Assembly (NCBI RefSeq): GCF_029917005.1
Contig: NZ_CP123967.1
Span: 2,356,001 to 2,420,000, forward strand
DNA length: 64,000 nucleotides
Source of the DNA: Tessaracoccus lacteus
Lineage (GTDB): Bacteria; Actinomycetota; Actinomycetes; Propionibacteriales; Propionibacteriaceae
Reading direction: 5' to 3'
Shown: in pieces, positions 16,783 to 32,549 of the stretch
Layout of the letters: each line of letters opens with the position of its first letter
How positions within the stretch are numbered: position 1 is the stretch's first letter
Notes under the pieces: model-generated
What the model was told of the DNA's origin: nothing
The model's database searches: none
What the model saw: only the letters and a program-made list of their open reading frames with translations
Program-made: the position numbers and the translations under genes

Positions 16783-18491
16783 CGCGCCTCGACACAGGCT
16801 CGGATGAATTGGATGAGCGCATCGATATAGTCCGATCGGGTCACACCCAGCTTCTCGGGCGCACGATGCTTGAGCGCCAGCAGTTGCGTGACGATCTCGA
16901 AGTAATCGAGCGTCTCCCGGGCCTGCGCGTAATCGATGAGAAACTTGATGCCCTCGAACTCCGTCTCTGAGATATCAAACATGTAAGCCGAGTGGTCGTA
17001 CCCAGGATCCACCTTCATCGCGAGCGGTGCCAGAATCTCGATCTCAGCGAGAATGCGTTGGTTTAACCTGCCGAAATCGGCGCCCAGCTCCTCAGCGTTC
17101 ATCGGACCGAGGTCTTCAATGCTCACGACAGACTCCTCCGAAACGTTCGAACTGGTCTCCAGTTTAGCCCTCTCATCGCTGGAGGCGTCAACGATTTTCG
17201 CCACCGCAGCCTCGGGCGTCGTCTCGGGGGCAGCTTGCGCATCGGCGAACACCCCGTCGCCCGGCTGACCTGGGACGGCCACGGGGTGCTCCCCTGGAGC
17301 GCCAGAAGCCTCGGCCGAAGCGCCCGGCCTCGCTCCTTCGTCAGCCGGGTCTGCCCACCCTGCGATCTTGCTCATTGAAACTCTCCCTCCATCGCAGCTG
17401 TCTTGCGAAGGTCGATCGACGAACCGCAGAATCTTGCTCCCGAGCGCCGCGGACCCACATGGCGTGGGACTCTCAGCGTCTGTGTACCCCAACGTCTTTC
17501 GGACCGACTGCGCTCGACCCGGAGCTTTGTTCGGTTGCCTTGCGCTCACCTTCGAGAGATCTGGCTCGTCGAAGTCAATCTGTTCGTAACCGCGAATCTT
17601 GCTGCGATCCCTGAGATGTCGCACCGGCGCCGTCACCGGAAGCGCGCCTGAATTGCGGCCAGCGAATCTAAGAATCTTGCTGCGCTGCGCCCGTGTCTTC
17701 GGGCCCGCCGCCTGCTTCCTCAGATCAACCTGCTTCCGAGCGCCGGCGTTGCCGCTGTTCGTCGATCGGCTCAGACTGTATCCATAGATCCCCTGATTGC
17801 GGCCAGTAACGACACCTGCCGCGAAACTCTTCGTCGACCCCCTCCCGGTCTGGAACGTGCCGCTCGCCTTGCCCACGACCTTGTTCCCAATACTCTGGGC
17901 ATGCGCCTTGGAGTAGCCCTTCGCCTGGTATTGCCCGGCGATCTTGCCAGCTACGAAAGACTTCGTGTTTTCCAAGGGACGCTGTCCTGAAGTCCACCCG
18001 GCACCCGAGGCAGCCTGCTTCCGAACAACTGCGTTGCCGATGTATGTCGATCGGCTCAGACCATACCTATAGAGGCCCTGATTGCGGCCAGTAACGACAC
18101 CTGCCGCGAAACTCTTCGTCGACCCCCTCCCGGTCTGGAACGTGCCGCTCGCCTTGCCCACGACCTTGTTCCCAATACTCTGGGCATGCGCCTTGGAGTA
18201 GCCCTTCGCCTGGTATTGCCCGGCGATCTTGCCAGCTACGAAAGACTTCGTGTTTGCTGAGAACCGCTGTCCGGAAGTCCGCCCCCCACTTGAGGCGGCA
18301 CTTCGCCCCTGAGAGGAGCGCCCGCCGCTCGCGACACGCCCTGACGACGCTCCGCGAGAAGAACTTCCGGATGAACGACCAGCTCCTGAACTGCGCGAGC
18401 CGCCGCTCCCAAAGCTGCGCCCGCCGCCCGTTGAGCCGCCGCGATAGCCGCCGCCTGAGCCACCCCGGTACCCACCTCCCGACCTACCCAT
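16779..18491 (-). CDS. Gly/Arg-rich repeat protein, first gene of the kinase-PIN-vWA-PP2C operon
   Basis: A 570-residue protein of unrecognised family. Residues 1-70 are Gly/Ser/Arg/Tyr-rich with GGGYRGG motifs. Two tandem ~88-residue repeats follow (about 72-160 and 167-254), each with TKSFVAGKIAGQYQAKGYSK and GRGSTKSFAAGVVTGRNQG. The DNA of their cores is a perfect 180-bp direct repeat (17791-17970 and 18076-18255). A short motif then recurs five times: SKILRF (271), SKIRGY (297), RKTLGY (331), SKILRF (352) and SKIAGW (374). An acidic, low-complexity linker leads to a helical C-terminal domain at about 463-570. The repeated Ser/Thr-Lys motifs could be docking or phosphorylation sites for the operon kinase (inference). 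No function is known. Confidence 0.75.
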   Translation of the reverse strand: MGRSGGGYRGGSGGGYRGGSTGGGRSFGSGGSRSSGAGRSSGSSSRGASSGRVASGGRSSQGRSAASSGGRTSGQRFSANTKSFVAGKIAGQYQAKGYSKAHAQSIGNKVVGKASGTFQTGRGSTKSFAAGVVTGRNQGLYRYGLSRSTYIGNAVVRKQAASGAGWTSGQRPLENTKSFVAGKIAGQYQAKGYSKAHAQSIGNKVVGKASGTFQTGRGSTKSFAAGVVTGRNQGIYGYSLSRSTNSGNAGARKQVDLRKQAAGPKTRAQRSKILRFAGRNSGALPVTAPVRHLRDRSKIRGYEQIDFDEPDLSKVSARQPNKAPGRAQSVRKTLGYTDAESPTPCGSAALGSKILRFVDRPSQDSCDGGRVSMSKIAGWADPADEGARPGASAEASGAPGEHPVAVPGQPGDGVFADAQAAPETTPEAAVAKIVDASSDERAKLETSSNVSEESVVSIEDLGPMNAEELGADFGRLNQRILAEIEILAPLAMKVDPGYDHSAYMFDISETEFEGIKFLIDYAQARETLDYFEIVTQLLALKHRAPEKLGVTRSDYIDALIQFIRACVEAR

Positions 18492-18982
18492 CCGACTCTC
18501 CTACTCTCACCGACGCCTGTCGGGCACGCCCAGTACTCCCCCGCACGGACGTCGTGCGGTATATCCACAGACGTCCGCCGCAGTCATGCCGCGACGCCGA
18601 GGGAAGCAATTTGAACCTAACAGAGACCTCTGATAGGAGGTTCGCTGGGGCAGGCTTTGCCGAGGCGGAAGAGGCCGCTGATAGAAGGGGCGCTGGCCGC
18701 GAAGGTCAAGAATCAACTCTGACGGTCATCGGACGCCACGTGCGGCGATCTCCCGTCGCTGTGCACCGACGGCCTCCGGGACGTGGCTCGTCTTTCCCAT
18801 CGGGCTTTCCGGACCTCGGATTCCACAGGACGAACCGCTATGGCGGGCGGCCACATCGAAGGCCAGATCGTGTCCCGCTCACGCCATAGTTCGTCGGGAG
18901 GTGACACCGACAAGGCGCGGATCCGCGCCCGATTCCGCGGTCCGGGCTCTGAACCTTTGGGTCGAGGGATGGCTGGAGTGCC
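18492..18982. other. 490-bp stretch without a supported gene
   Basis: Several open frames cross this stretch on both strands, but none has a recognisable family, a good ribosome-binding site or convincing composition. It should contain the promoter of the minus-strand operon beginning at 18491 and the 3' end signals of nrdF. It may be a recombination scar at the edge of the accessory island. Confidence 0.5.
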
Positions 18983-22111
<3,129 letters not shown>

Positions 22112-22133
<22 letters not shown>

Positions 22134-22534
22134 TGCTCCAATCCGGCGCCGACCCGCGCCACGTCCTCTGGTGTGCCGAAGAGTTCGAGCCGGTACAGGT
22201 GGGGCACGTGGCACTTGCGGCTGATGATGTCGCCGGCGAGGCAGTAGGCCTCGCCGAAGTTGGTGTTGCCCGCCGAGATGACTCCTCGGATCAGGCTGCG
22301 GTTGTGCTGGTTGTTCAGGAAGGAGACGACCTGCTTGGGCACGGCCCCCTTCTCCTCGCCCCTGCCCTGCCCGCCCCCGTAGGTGGGCGTGACAAGGACG
22401 TAGGGCTCGTCAATCACGGGTTCCGGTTCACCGGGCCGGATCGGGATCCGCACCGCCCGCCGGCCGAGCTTCTCCACGAACCGGGCGGTGTTGCCGGAGA
22501 CGCTGGAGAAGAAGACCAGCAGGGGCCCGGTCAC
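22112..22534 (-). CDS. nrdI: NrdI flavodoxin-like protein
   Basis: A 140-residue NrdI. The flavin-binding start [20 protein letters not shown] and the block [20 protein letters not shown] are diagnostic, as is [19 protein letters not shown]. It supplies the oxidant that assembles the manganese-tyrosyl radical in NrdF. Its start overlaps the nrdH stop by 4 nt (ATGA), and its end overlaps nrdE. Confidence 0.97.
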
Positions 22535-22767
22535 GCGATGCGGCGCGCGGCGAGATCCGCGATCTTGTCGGGGCGGAAGCCGGACCAGTGCTCGTCGTCG
22601 GCGACGACGACGGGGGCCTGGAGGTAGCCGAGCGACTTCACCATCTCCAGCGCCTTCTCATCCTCGGACAGGTCGAGGATCTCGTACTCGAGTCCCTTGG
22701 AGTCGAGGGCGCGGTAGGTCGCCTTGCACTGCACGCACGACGGCTTGGTGTAGACGGTGATGGCCAT
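22531..22767 (-). CDS. nrdH: NrdH redoxin
   Basis: A 78-residue glutaredoxin-like NrdH with the CVQC active site at residues 11-14 ([16 protein letters not shown]) and the characteristic [10 protein letters not shown]-terminal motif. It is the electron donor to NrdE. It is the first gene of nrdHIEF, downstream of two NrdR boxes. Confidence 0.97.
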   Translation of the reverse strand: MAITVYTKPSCVQCKATYRALDSKGLEYEILDLSEDEKALEMVKSLGYLQAPVVVADDEHWSGFRPDKIADLAARRIA

Positions 22768-22804
22768 GTCGACTCCTACATATGGGGGACTTCCGGGAGT
22801 CAGA

Positions 22805-22819
22805 ACACTACATCTAGTG
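22805..22819. promoter_or_regulatory. NrdR box (promoter-proximal)
   Basis: ACACTACATCTAGTG matches the NrdR consensus ACACWATATMTAGTG at nearly all positions. It lies 38 nt upstream of the nrdH start. Confidence 0.85.
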
Positions 22820-22834
22820 CCGGGCCGCGTAAAG

Positions 22835-22851
22835 TACTACCAAATGTAGTA
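22835..22851. promoter_or_regulatory. NrdR box (distal)
   Basis: TACTACCAAATGTAGTA is a palindrome of the same type, centred 31 bp (about three helical turns) from the proximal box. This is the spacing typical for cooperative NrdR repression of nrd operons. Confidence 0.85.
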
Positions 22852-22891
22852 TTTCCGGCGTGTCTCTCCCCACGCGCGGAACACCGGGGAT

Positions 22892-23815
22892 TCAGCTCTC
22901 GGCGAGCAGCTGATGGGCGATGCCGTCGAGGATGTCGGTCTCGCTCACGATCACCTCGCCCGACGGCACCCGCTGGGCGATCTCGTCGAGGATGGTGGAG
23001 CCGGCGCCGATGACGGAGGCCCGCAGGGGCGGCATCAGGGAGTCGTCGGCGATGTCGGCGGCCCGCATCCCGAGCCAGCGGTGGTTGGCCTCCCGGATCG
23101 TCTCTCGGCTGAGGGTGGTGCGGTGCACCGCCTCGCGCGAGTACTCGGTCAGGCCGAGGTGGTCCGCCGCGACGCTCGTGACGGTCCCGGCAACGCCGAT
23201 GGCCGACGCGATGGCGGAGAAGTCGACGCCCGCGCCGTCGAGCTGGTCGGCGATGAAGGACCGGGCCGCGGCCACCTCGTCGGCGGTCGGCGGGTCGGTC
23301 GGCAGGAAGCGCTCGTTGATGCGCACCGCGCCGATGTTGAGGCTGATGGAGGATTCGACCTGGTCGTCCTCGCCGACGACGACGAGCTCTGTCGAGCCGC
23401 CGCCGATGTCGAAGATCAGGGTGGGGCGCGGCGAGGTCACGCCGCTGAGGACGCCGGCCGCCGACAGGCGGGCCTCCTCGTCGCCGGTGATGACGTCGAG
23501 GTCGGTGCCGAGCCGCTCGCGCACCCCGTCGGCCAGGACCTCCCGGTTCGTGACGTCACGCGTCGCGGAGGTGGCGACGAACCGGGTTCGATCGACGCCG
23601 AGGTCGGCGATGATGCCGGCGAACTCGTCGAGGATCACGAAGGTGCGCTGCAGAGCGTCGGGGTGGAACTCCTGGGTGGCGTCGACGCCCTGCCCGAGGC
23701 GGGCCAGTCGGACCAGGCGGATGAGCTCCTCGACCTCGCCGGAGTCGGCGCGGCGCAGCACGAGCAGGCGGATGGAGTTGGTGCCGCAGTCGACGGCGGC
23801 GACGGTGTAGCTCAC
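22892..23815 (-). CDS. ppx: Exopolyphosphatase / guanosine pentaphosphate phosphatase family (Ppx/GppA)
   Basis: A 307-residue Ppx/GppA enzyme of the ASKHA fold. It starts VSYTVAAVDCGTNSIRLLVL, with the phosphate-1 loop, and contains IFDIGGGSTELVV (phosphate-2) and IGVAGTVTSVAA. Actinobacterial Ppx2-type proteins hydrolyse polyphosphate and/or pppGpp. The GTG start overlaps the stop of the DUF501 gene by 3 nt. Position after eno, divIC and DUF501 matches the conserved actinobacterial order. Confidence 0.93.
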   Translation of the reverse strand: MSYTVAAVDCGTNSIRLLVLRRADSGEVEELIRLVRLARLGQGVDATQEFHPDALQRTFVILDEFAGIIADLGVDRTRFVATSATRDVTNREVLADGVRERLGTDLDVITGDEEARLSAAGVLSGVTSPRPTLIFDIGGGSTELVVVGEDDQVESSISLNIGAVRINERFLPTDPPTADEVAAARSFIADQLDGAGVDFSAIASAIGVAGTVTSVAADHLGLTEYSREAVHRTTLSRETIREANHRWLGMRAADIADDSLMPPLRASVIGAGSTILDEIAQRVPSGEVIVSETDILDGIAHQLLAES

Positions 23816-24312
23816 GCCTGCTCCTCGACCTGCTCGGCGGGGGTCGGGCAGTAGTCGCCCATCAGGACCAGCGCCTCGTCGCCGAACGGGTTCACGCCGG
23901 GCCCGGCGGCCAGTGCGTGGCCGACGAGCACGTGCAGGCACTTCACGCGCGTGGGCATCCCACCGGCGCTGATGCCGTCGATCTCGTCGACGTGGCCGAG
24001 TGCCCCGCGGTCGGCCAGGTAGGCCTCGTGCGCGGCGCGGTAGCGGCGGGCCAGCTCCTCGTCGAGCTCCAGCCGATCGGTCATCTCCGACATCAGGCCG
24101 GAGGCCTCGAGCGTGGAGCAGGCCGCGACGGCGCCGCGGCAGGTGAGGTAGTAGACCGTCGGGAAGGGCGTCCCGTTGGGCAGGCGGGGCAGGGTCTTGA
24201 CGACGCCGGGGTGCCCCGCGGGGCAGCGGTAGGCGATCTCGACGATGCCCCGCGGCGCGCGGCCCAGCTGCTCCTCGACTGCTGCCAGGTCTGCTGCGGT
24301 GGGCTCACTCAT
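23812..24312 (-). CDS. DUF501 family protein
   Basis: A 166-residue DUF501 protein, conserved between ftsB/divIC and ppx in actinobacteria and without a known function. Conserved blocks include RCPAGHPGVVKTLPRLPNGT, PTVYYLTCRGA, ISAGGMPTRVKCLHVLVGHA and MGDYCP. The multiple His/Cys residues could bind metal (inference). The ATG at 24312 gives MSEPTAAD; another ATG at 24316-24318 adds two residues. It overlaps the upstream divIC gene end by a few bases and the ppx start by 3 nt. Confidence 0.9.
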   Translation of the reverse strand: MSEPTAADLAAVEEQLGRAPRGIVEIAYRCPAGHPGVVKTLPRLPNGTPFPTVYYLTCRGAVAACSTLEASGLMSEMTDRLELDEELARRYRAAHEAYLADRGALGHVDEIDGISAGGMPTRVKCLHVLVGHALAAGPGVNPFGDEALVLMGDYCPTPAEQVEEQA

Positions 24313-24943
24313 TCTCATCCTCGGGGCTGGGGGCTGGGCTGGGTTCGATGGTGCGGTCGGGGTCGGGCGCCTCGGCCGTCGACTCCTCGGCGAGCTGGTC
24401 GGCGACCTGAACCGATCCCCACATCCGCTCCCACCAGGTGCCGGTGTTCTCGTCCTCGCCGGCGTCGATCGTTGCCCCGTCGAGGGGCTTCCCGTCGGCT
24501 CCGAGCACGTGGTAGCCGACCTCGCCCGGCATGACCCAGCCGAGCCTCTCGCGCGCGATGGCCCGTACGTACTCGGGATCGTTCCAGCGTTCGAGCTGGT
24601 CGTTGAGGTCGGCGATGTTGGACTGCTCCTGCGCGATCTGGACCTTCAGGTCGGCGATCTCGGCGCGCTGGACGAAGTAGACGCGCAGCGAGTGCGCCAG
24701 CACCAGGCCGATGGCCGCGATCACCGCGAGCAGCACCAGCAGGCGCCAGGTGGCCGTGATGGCGCGCTGGGCGCGCGGGGCCGGGGTGGGCTTGTCGGAC
24801 ATGGCGCGTCCGACGTCCTGGGGCTCGAGTGGCTTCACCGCAGGGCGGGAACTACGCTCCCCCGGACGCGCAGTGGTCCGGGCTCGCGGTGTGCCGCGGC
24901 CCGGACCACTGTTGGCCGGTGTTTGTCGAGGGGTCTGAGGCAC
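24305..24943 (-). CDS. Septum formation initiator FtsB/DivIC family
   Basis: A protein of up to 212 residues. A basic, Pro-rich cytoplasmic tail of about 60 residues precedes one transmembrane helix (about 65-85, LLVLLAVIAAIGLVLA). A short periplasmic coiled coil follows (ADLKVQIAQEQSNIADLNDQ), then the DivIC/FtsB signature YVRAIARERLGWVMPGEVGY. It belongs to the FtsQLB-type divisome complex. The start could be the GTG at 24943 or the ATG at 24802 (MSDKPTPAP); neither has a strong ribosome-binding site. The acidic C terminus is longer than in most relatives. Confidence 0.88.
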   Translation of the reverse strand: MPQTPRQTPANSGPGRGTPRARTTARPGERSSRPAVKPLEPQDVGRAMSDKPTPAPRAQRAITATWRLLVLLAVIAAIGLVLAHSLRVYFVQRAEIADLKVQIAQEQSNIADLNDQLERWNDPEYVRAIARERLGWVMPGEVGYHVLGADGKPLDGATIDAGEDENTGTWWERMWGSVQVADQLAEESTAEAPDPDRTIEPSPAPSPEDENE

Positions 24944-24973
24944 CCGACAAGTATCCCTCAGACCTCCACGTTG

Positions 24974-26278
<1,305 letters not shown>

Positions 26279-26337
26279 CTATCCGCGCCAAGCCTACCCA
26301 TTGCCCCGCCAGATTCCACGGGCGGGCTACGCAGTAA

Positions 26338-26955
26338 TCAGGCGGGCGGGTTCTCCGCTGCACGGATGCGCGCCTCGAGGGCCCGCAGCGCGTCGCGCGT
26401 GGCCTGATCGGCGTCGATTCCGGCGGCCTGGGCGCGTGCGACGAGCGCGACGATCCCCTCCCCCACGGCGGCGGCGTCGACGGGCTCGGCCGGCAGGTCG
26501 ATCCGGACGTTGTGCGAGCGGGACCGGGAGACGACCTTGCCGGTCCGGGCCAGGGTGTTGAGGGACTCCGCGATGCCGTCGAGCGCGGAGCTGCGGCCCT
26601 TCTCGGCACGTTTGGCGGCCTCCCAGGAGCGGCGCATGTCGGCGGGGACGTCCTCGCCGGCGAAGACGTGCGGGTGCCTGCGGATGAGCTTGTCGGCGAT
26701 GCCGCCGGCCACGTCGTCGAGGGTGAACCGGCCCTCGTCCTCGGCGATGCGGGCGTGGAAGTAGACCTGCATCAGCAGGTCGCCGAGTTCCTCGGTCAGG
26801 TCGGTGTCGTCGCCGGTCTCGATGGCGTCGACGACCTCGGCGGTCTCCTCGACCAGGTGGGTGACGAGCGTGCGGTGGGTCTGCTTCGCGTCCCAGGGGC
26901 ATTGGGCGCGCAGCCGCGCCATGACGTCGTAGAGGCGGGTCAGCTCACTGCTCAT
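26338..26955 (-). CDS. mazG: MazG-type nucleoside triphosphate pyrophosphohydrolase
   Basis: A 205-residue MazG, which hydrolyses (d)NTPs to NMP and pyrophosphate as house cleaning. The motif LVEETAEVVDAIETGD with the downstream EELGDLLMQVYFHARIAED supplies the Mg-binding Glu and Asp residues, and CPWDAKQTHRTL is the usual N-terminal block. One MazG domain is present with a C-terminal helical extension. The start overlaps the upstream lipoprotein gene end by 11 nt. Confidence 0.95.
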   Translation of the reverse strand: MSSELTRLYDVMARLRAQCPWDAKQTHRTLVTHLVEETAEVVDAIETGDDTDLTEELGDLLMQVYFHARIAEDEGRFTLDDVAGGIADKLIRRHPHVFAGEDVPADMRRSWEAAKRAEKGRSSALDGIAESLNTLARTGKVVSRSRSHNVRIDLPAEPVDAAAVGEGIVALVARAQAAGIDADQATRDALRALEARIRAAENPPA

Positions 26956-27448
26956 CGGTGGCCGAGACCAGCACCGAGAGCGAGCCGGAGTCGGTGAGGA
27001 TCGTCTCGCCGGTGGGGTCCCAGGTTCCGTACATCGGGTTGAGCTCGATGTGGGTGTTCGCCACCGCCTCGGTGACGACCGCGGTGTCGGTGACGGCCGA
27101 CAGCAGCTGCGACTTGGCGAGCGCCCGGGTGAGGACCACGCAGTCCTGATCGGCGACGGCCACGCCGAGGCCGGAGGTGGCGATCTCGTCGAGGTCGGCG
27201 TCGGTGGGGACGGTGCCTGTCAGCTGCGCGACCTGGTCGAAGACGGCGCCGATGGCGAGGTACTGCACGACGTAGCGCGCGGGCACCGCGTCGCTGCCGA
27301 GTTCCGCAGCGCAGCCGGTGGCGATCGCGTCGACCTGCGACTCGGAGTAGGTGGTGTCTCCTGCGACCAGCGCGGTGCTCGGCATCGGGCTGCAGGCCGC
27401 CAGCATGGCGACAGCTGCGAGGGCCGGGACGACGCGGATCAGCTTCAT
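26945..27448 (-). CDS. Secreted lipoprotein encoded between mazG and mfd
   Basis: A 167-residue lipoprotein. The signal peptide MKLIRVVPALAAVAMLAACS ends in a lipobox LAAC with the acylated Cys at residue 19. The mature part (YSESQVDAIATGCAAEL and onward) resembles the N-terminal substrate-binding helices of SurA-like foldases but has no PPIase domain. A GGAAGGA ribosome-binding site precedes the ATG at 27448. Mycobacteria have a lipoprotein gene (lpqU) at the equivalent place. Function unknown. Confidence 0.8.
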   Translation of the reverse strand: MKLIRVVPALAAVAMLAACSPMPSTALVAGDTTYSESQVDAIATGCAAELGSDAVPARYVVQYLAIGAVFDQVAQLTGTVPTDADLDEIATSGLGVAVADQDCVVLTRALAKSQLLSAVTDTAVVTEAVANTHIELNPMYGTWDPTGETILTDSGSLSVLVSATDEQ

Positions 27449-27547
27449 GGGAGTCCTTCCTTCGGGGTGCGCCCGCCTGCGACGGTAGCGCCTGCCAGCG
27501 TAGCGCATACGCCTATGACCGGGGCCGGGCGGGAGGGGTGCGCCGGA

Positions 27548-31051
<3,504 letters not shown>

Positions 31052-31085
31052 TGCCGTGTCCTTCCCTGATCTGCGGTGGTGTCGT

Positions 31086-31667
31086 TCAGCGGTTGAACGT
31101 GTTCTGCGTCGCGTCGAGGCCGTGGCGGATGATCGACAGCGCCGCGTCGGCCCCGATGGCCGCGTCGACGCGCATGGCGTCGAGGTCGGCCGGCTTCAGC
31201 TTGTTCAGCACGTAGTCGGCGGCCGACTGCCTGCCCGGCGGGCGGCCGATGCCGATCCGGACGCGGTAGAAGTCGCCGCTGCCCAGGTGCGCGCGGATGG
31301 ACTTCAGGCCGTTGTGGCCGTTGTCGCCTCCGCCCTTCTTGACCCGGAGTCTGCCGGGGTCGAGGTCCAGCTCGTCGTGCAGCACGATCACGTGGTCGAC
31401 GGGGATCTTGTGGAACGCGGCGATCGCCTTGACCGCCACGCCCGAGTCGTTCATGAACGTCGTGGGCTTCACACAGATGAGCTTGGTCGTCGTCCCAGGG
31501 ACGACGACGGATGCGACCTCGGCGCGCTGCCTCGAGTTCAGGGAAAAGGAGGAACCGTAGCGGTCCGCGAGGTCCGCTACGGCCCAGAACCCGACGTTGT
31601 GCCGGGTGAACTCGTAGGTCGGGCCCGGGTTACCGAGCCCGACCAGGAGATAGGGGGAAGTGCTCAC
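31086..31667 (-). CDS. pth: Peptidyl-tRNA hydrolase
   Basis: A 193-residue Pth that releases peptides from prematurely dissociated peptidyl-tRNA. It has the signature VGLGNPGPTYEFTRHNVGFW with the catalytic His, KPTTFMNDSGVAV, and VLHDELDLDPGRLRVKKGGG. The ATG at 31667 overlaps the stop of the L25 gene by 4 nt, giving the standard rplY-pth pairing. Confidence 0.97.
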   Translation of the reverse strand: MSTSPYLLVGLGNPGPTYEFTRHNVGFWAVADLADRYGSSFSLNSRQRAEVASVVVPGTTTKLICVKPTTFMNDSGVAVKAIAAFHKIPVDHVIVLHDELDLDPGRLRVKKGGGDNGHNGLKSIRAHLGSGDFYRVRIGIGRPPGRQSAADYVLNKLKPADLDAMRVDAAIGADAALSIIRHGLDATQNTFNR

Positions 31668-32269
31668 TCGGCGGCTTCGGCGGCCTCGTCGGCCTCACCC
31701 TCGGCGGCCTCGTCGGCGGGCTCCTCGGTGGGAACGGGCACGATGGAGAGGACAAGGGTCTCGCCGTCGACCGTGGTCTCGACGCCCTCGGGGAGCTTGA
31801 TGTCGGCGACGGTCAGGTGCTGGCCGATCTCGAGGCCCTCGACCGAGACGGTGAGCTCGGTGGGGATGTCGGTGGCCGGCGCGAGGACCGACAGAGCGGT
31901 GAGGTCGTGGTTGACCAGCGCGCCCCGGGCGGCCTCACCCTCGAGCACCAGCGCGACCTCGACCTCGACCTTCTCGCCGGCCTTCACCAGCAGGAGGTCG
32001 ACGTGCTCGATGGCGGGGAGGATCGGGTCGCGGTGGACCTGCTTGGGCAGCGCGAGGACGGGCTTCTTGGCGTCGTCGACGGTGATCTCGAGCAGGACAT
32101 TGGCGGTGCGCAGGGCCAGGAAGGTCTCGCGCGCCGGGAGGGCGAGGTGGACCGGATCGGTGCCGTGGCCGTAGAGGACGGCGGGGGTCGAGCCGGCGCG
32201 ACGCAGGCGACGGGCGGCGCCCTTGCCGAACTCGGTGCGGGTGGTGGCGGAAAGCTTGTTGTCAGCCAT
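31664..32269 (-). CDS. rplY: 50S ribosomal protein L25/general stress protein Ctc
   Basis: A 201-residue L25 of the long Ctc (TL5) type: an N-terminal 5S-rRNA-binding domain (KLSATTRTEFGKGAARRLRR, AVLYGHG) plus a C-terminal beta domain, ending in an Ala/Glu-rich tail. The ATG at 32269 has a GAGGAG ribosome-binding site; an upstream in-frame extension to 32371 is not family-like. It is the first gene of rplY-pth. Confidence 0.95.
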   Translation of the reverse strand: MADNKLSATTRTEFGKGAARRLRRAGSTPAVLYGHGTDPVHLALPARETFLALRTANVLLEITVDDAKKPVLALPKQVHRDPILPAIEHVDLLLVKAGEKVEVEVALVLEGEAARGALVNHDLTALSVLAPATDIPTELTVSVEGLEIGQHLTVADIKLPEGVETTVDGETLVLSIVPVPTEEPADEAAEGEADEAAEAAE

Positions 32270-32439
32270 GGATACTCCTCGGGCTTCGTGAACTGTGACG
32301 CAGGTCGGCGCCTCGCGAGGAACGGCTAGTCGATAACGGACTCTGAGGTCCCTCGCCAGGCAACTGTCCAAGCTTAGCCCAGCGGCCCCGTCGGACCCAA
32401 TCGCGGGCGGTCACCGTCGGGTCGACGGGTCGGGCCCCG

Positions 32440-32534
32440 GGGCCGCGATGAGCACATTCTCCTTCTCGTCGCGCGATTCCGAGAATGTGAACGCTCGCTC
32501 GTCGACGACAAGTGTGTCGTGCTCATCGCGGCCC
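32440..32534. repeat. Nested inverted repeat between the ABC permease and L25 genes
   Basis: Outer arms of 16 bp (GGGCCGCGATGAGCAC at 32440-32455 and its complement at 32519-32534) enclose a second inverted pair, CACATTCTC (32453-32461) and GAGAATGTG (32481-32489). The outer and inner left arms share three bases, so the structures compete. It lies in a 280-bp gap with no gene, between the end of the permease gene and the start of rplY, and could be a transcription terminator/insulator or a repeat element. Confidence 0.7.
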
Positions 32535-32549
32535 GGGTGGGGAGGGACG

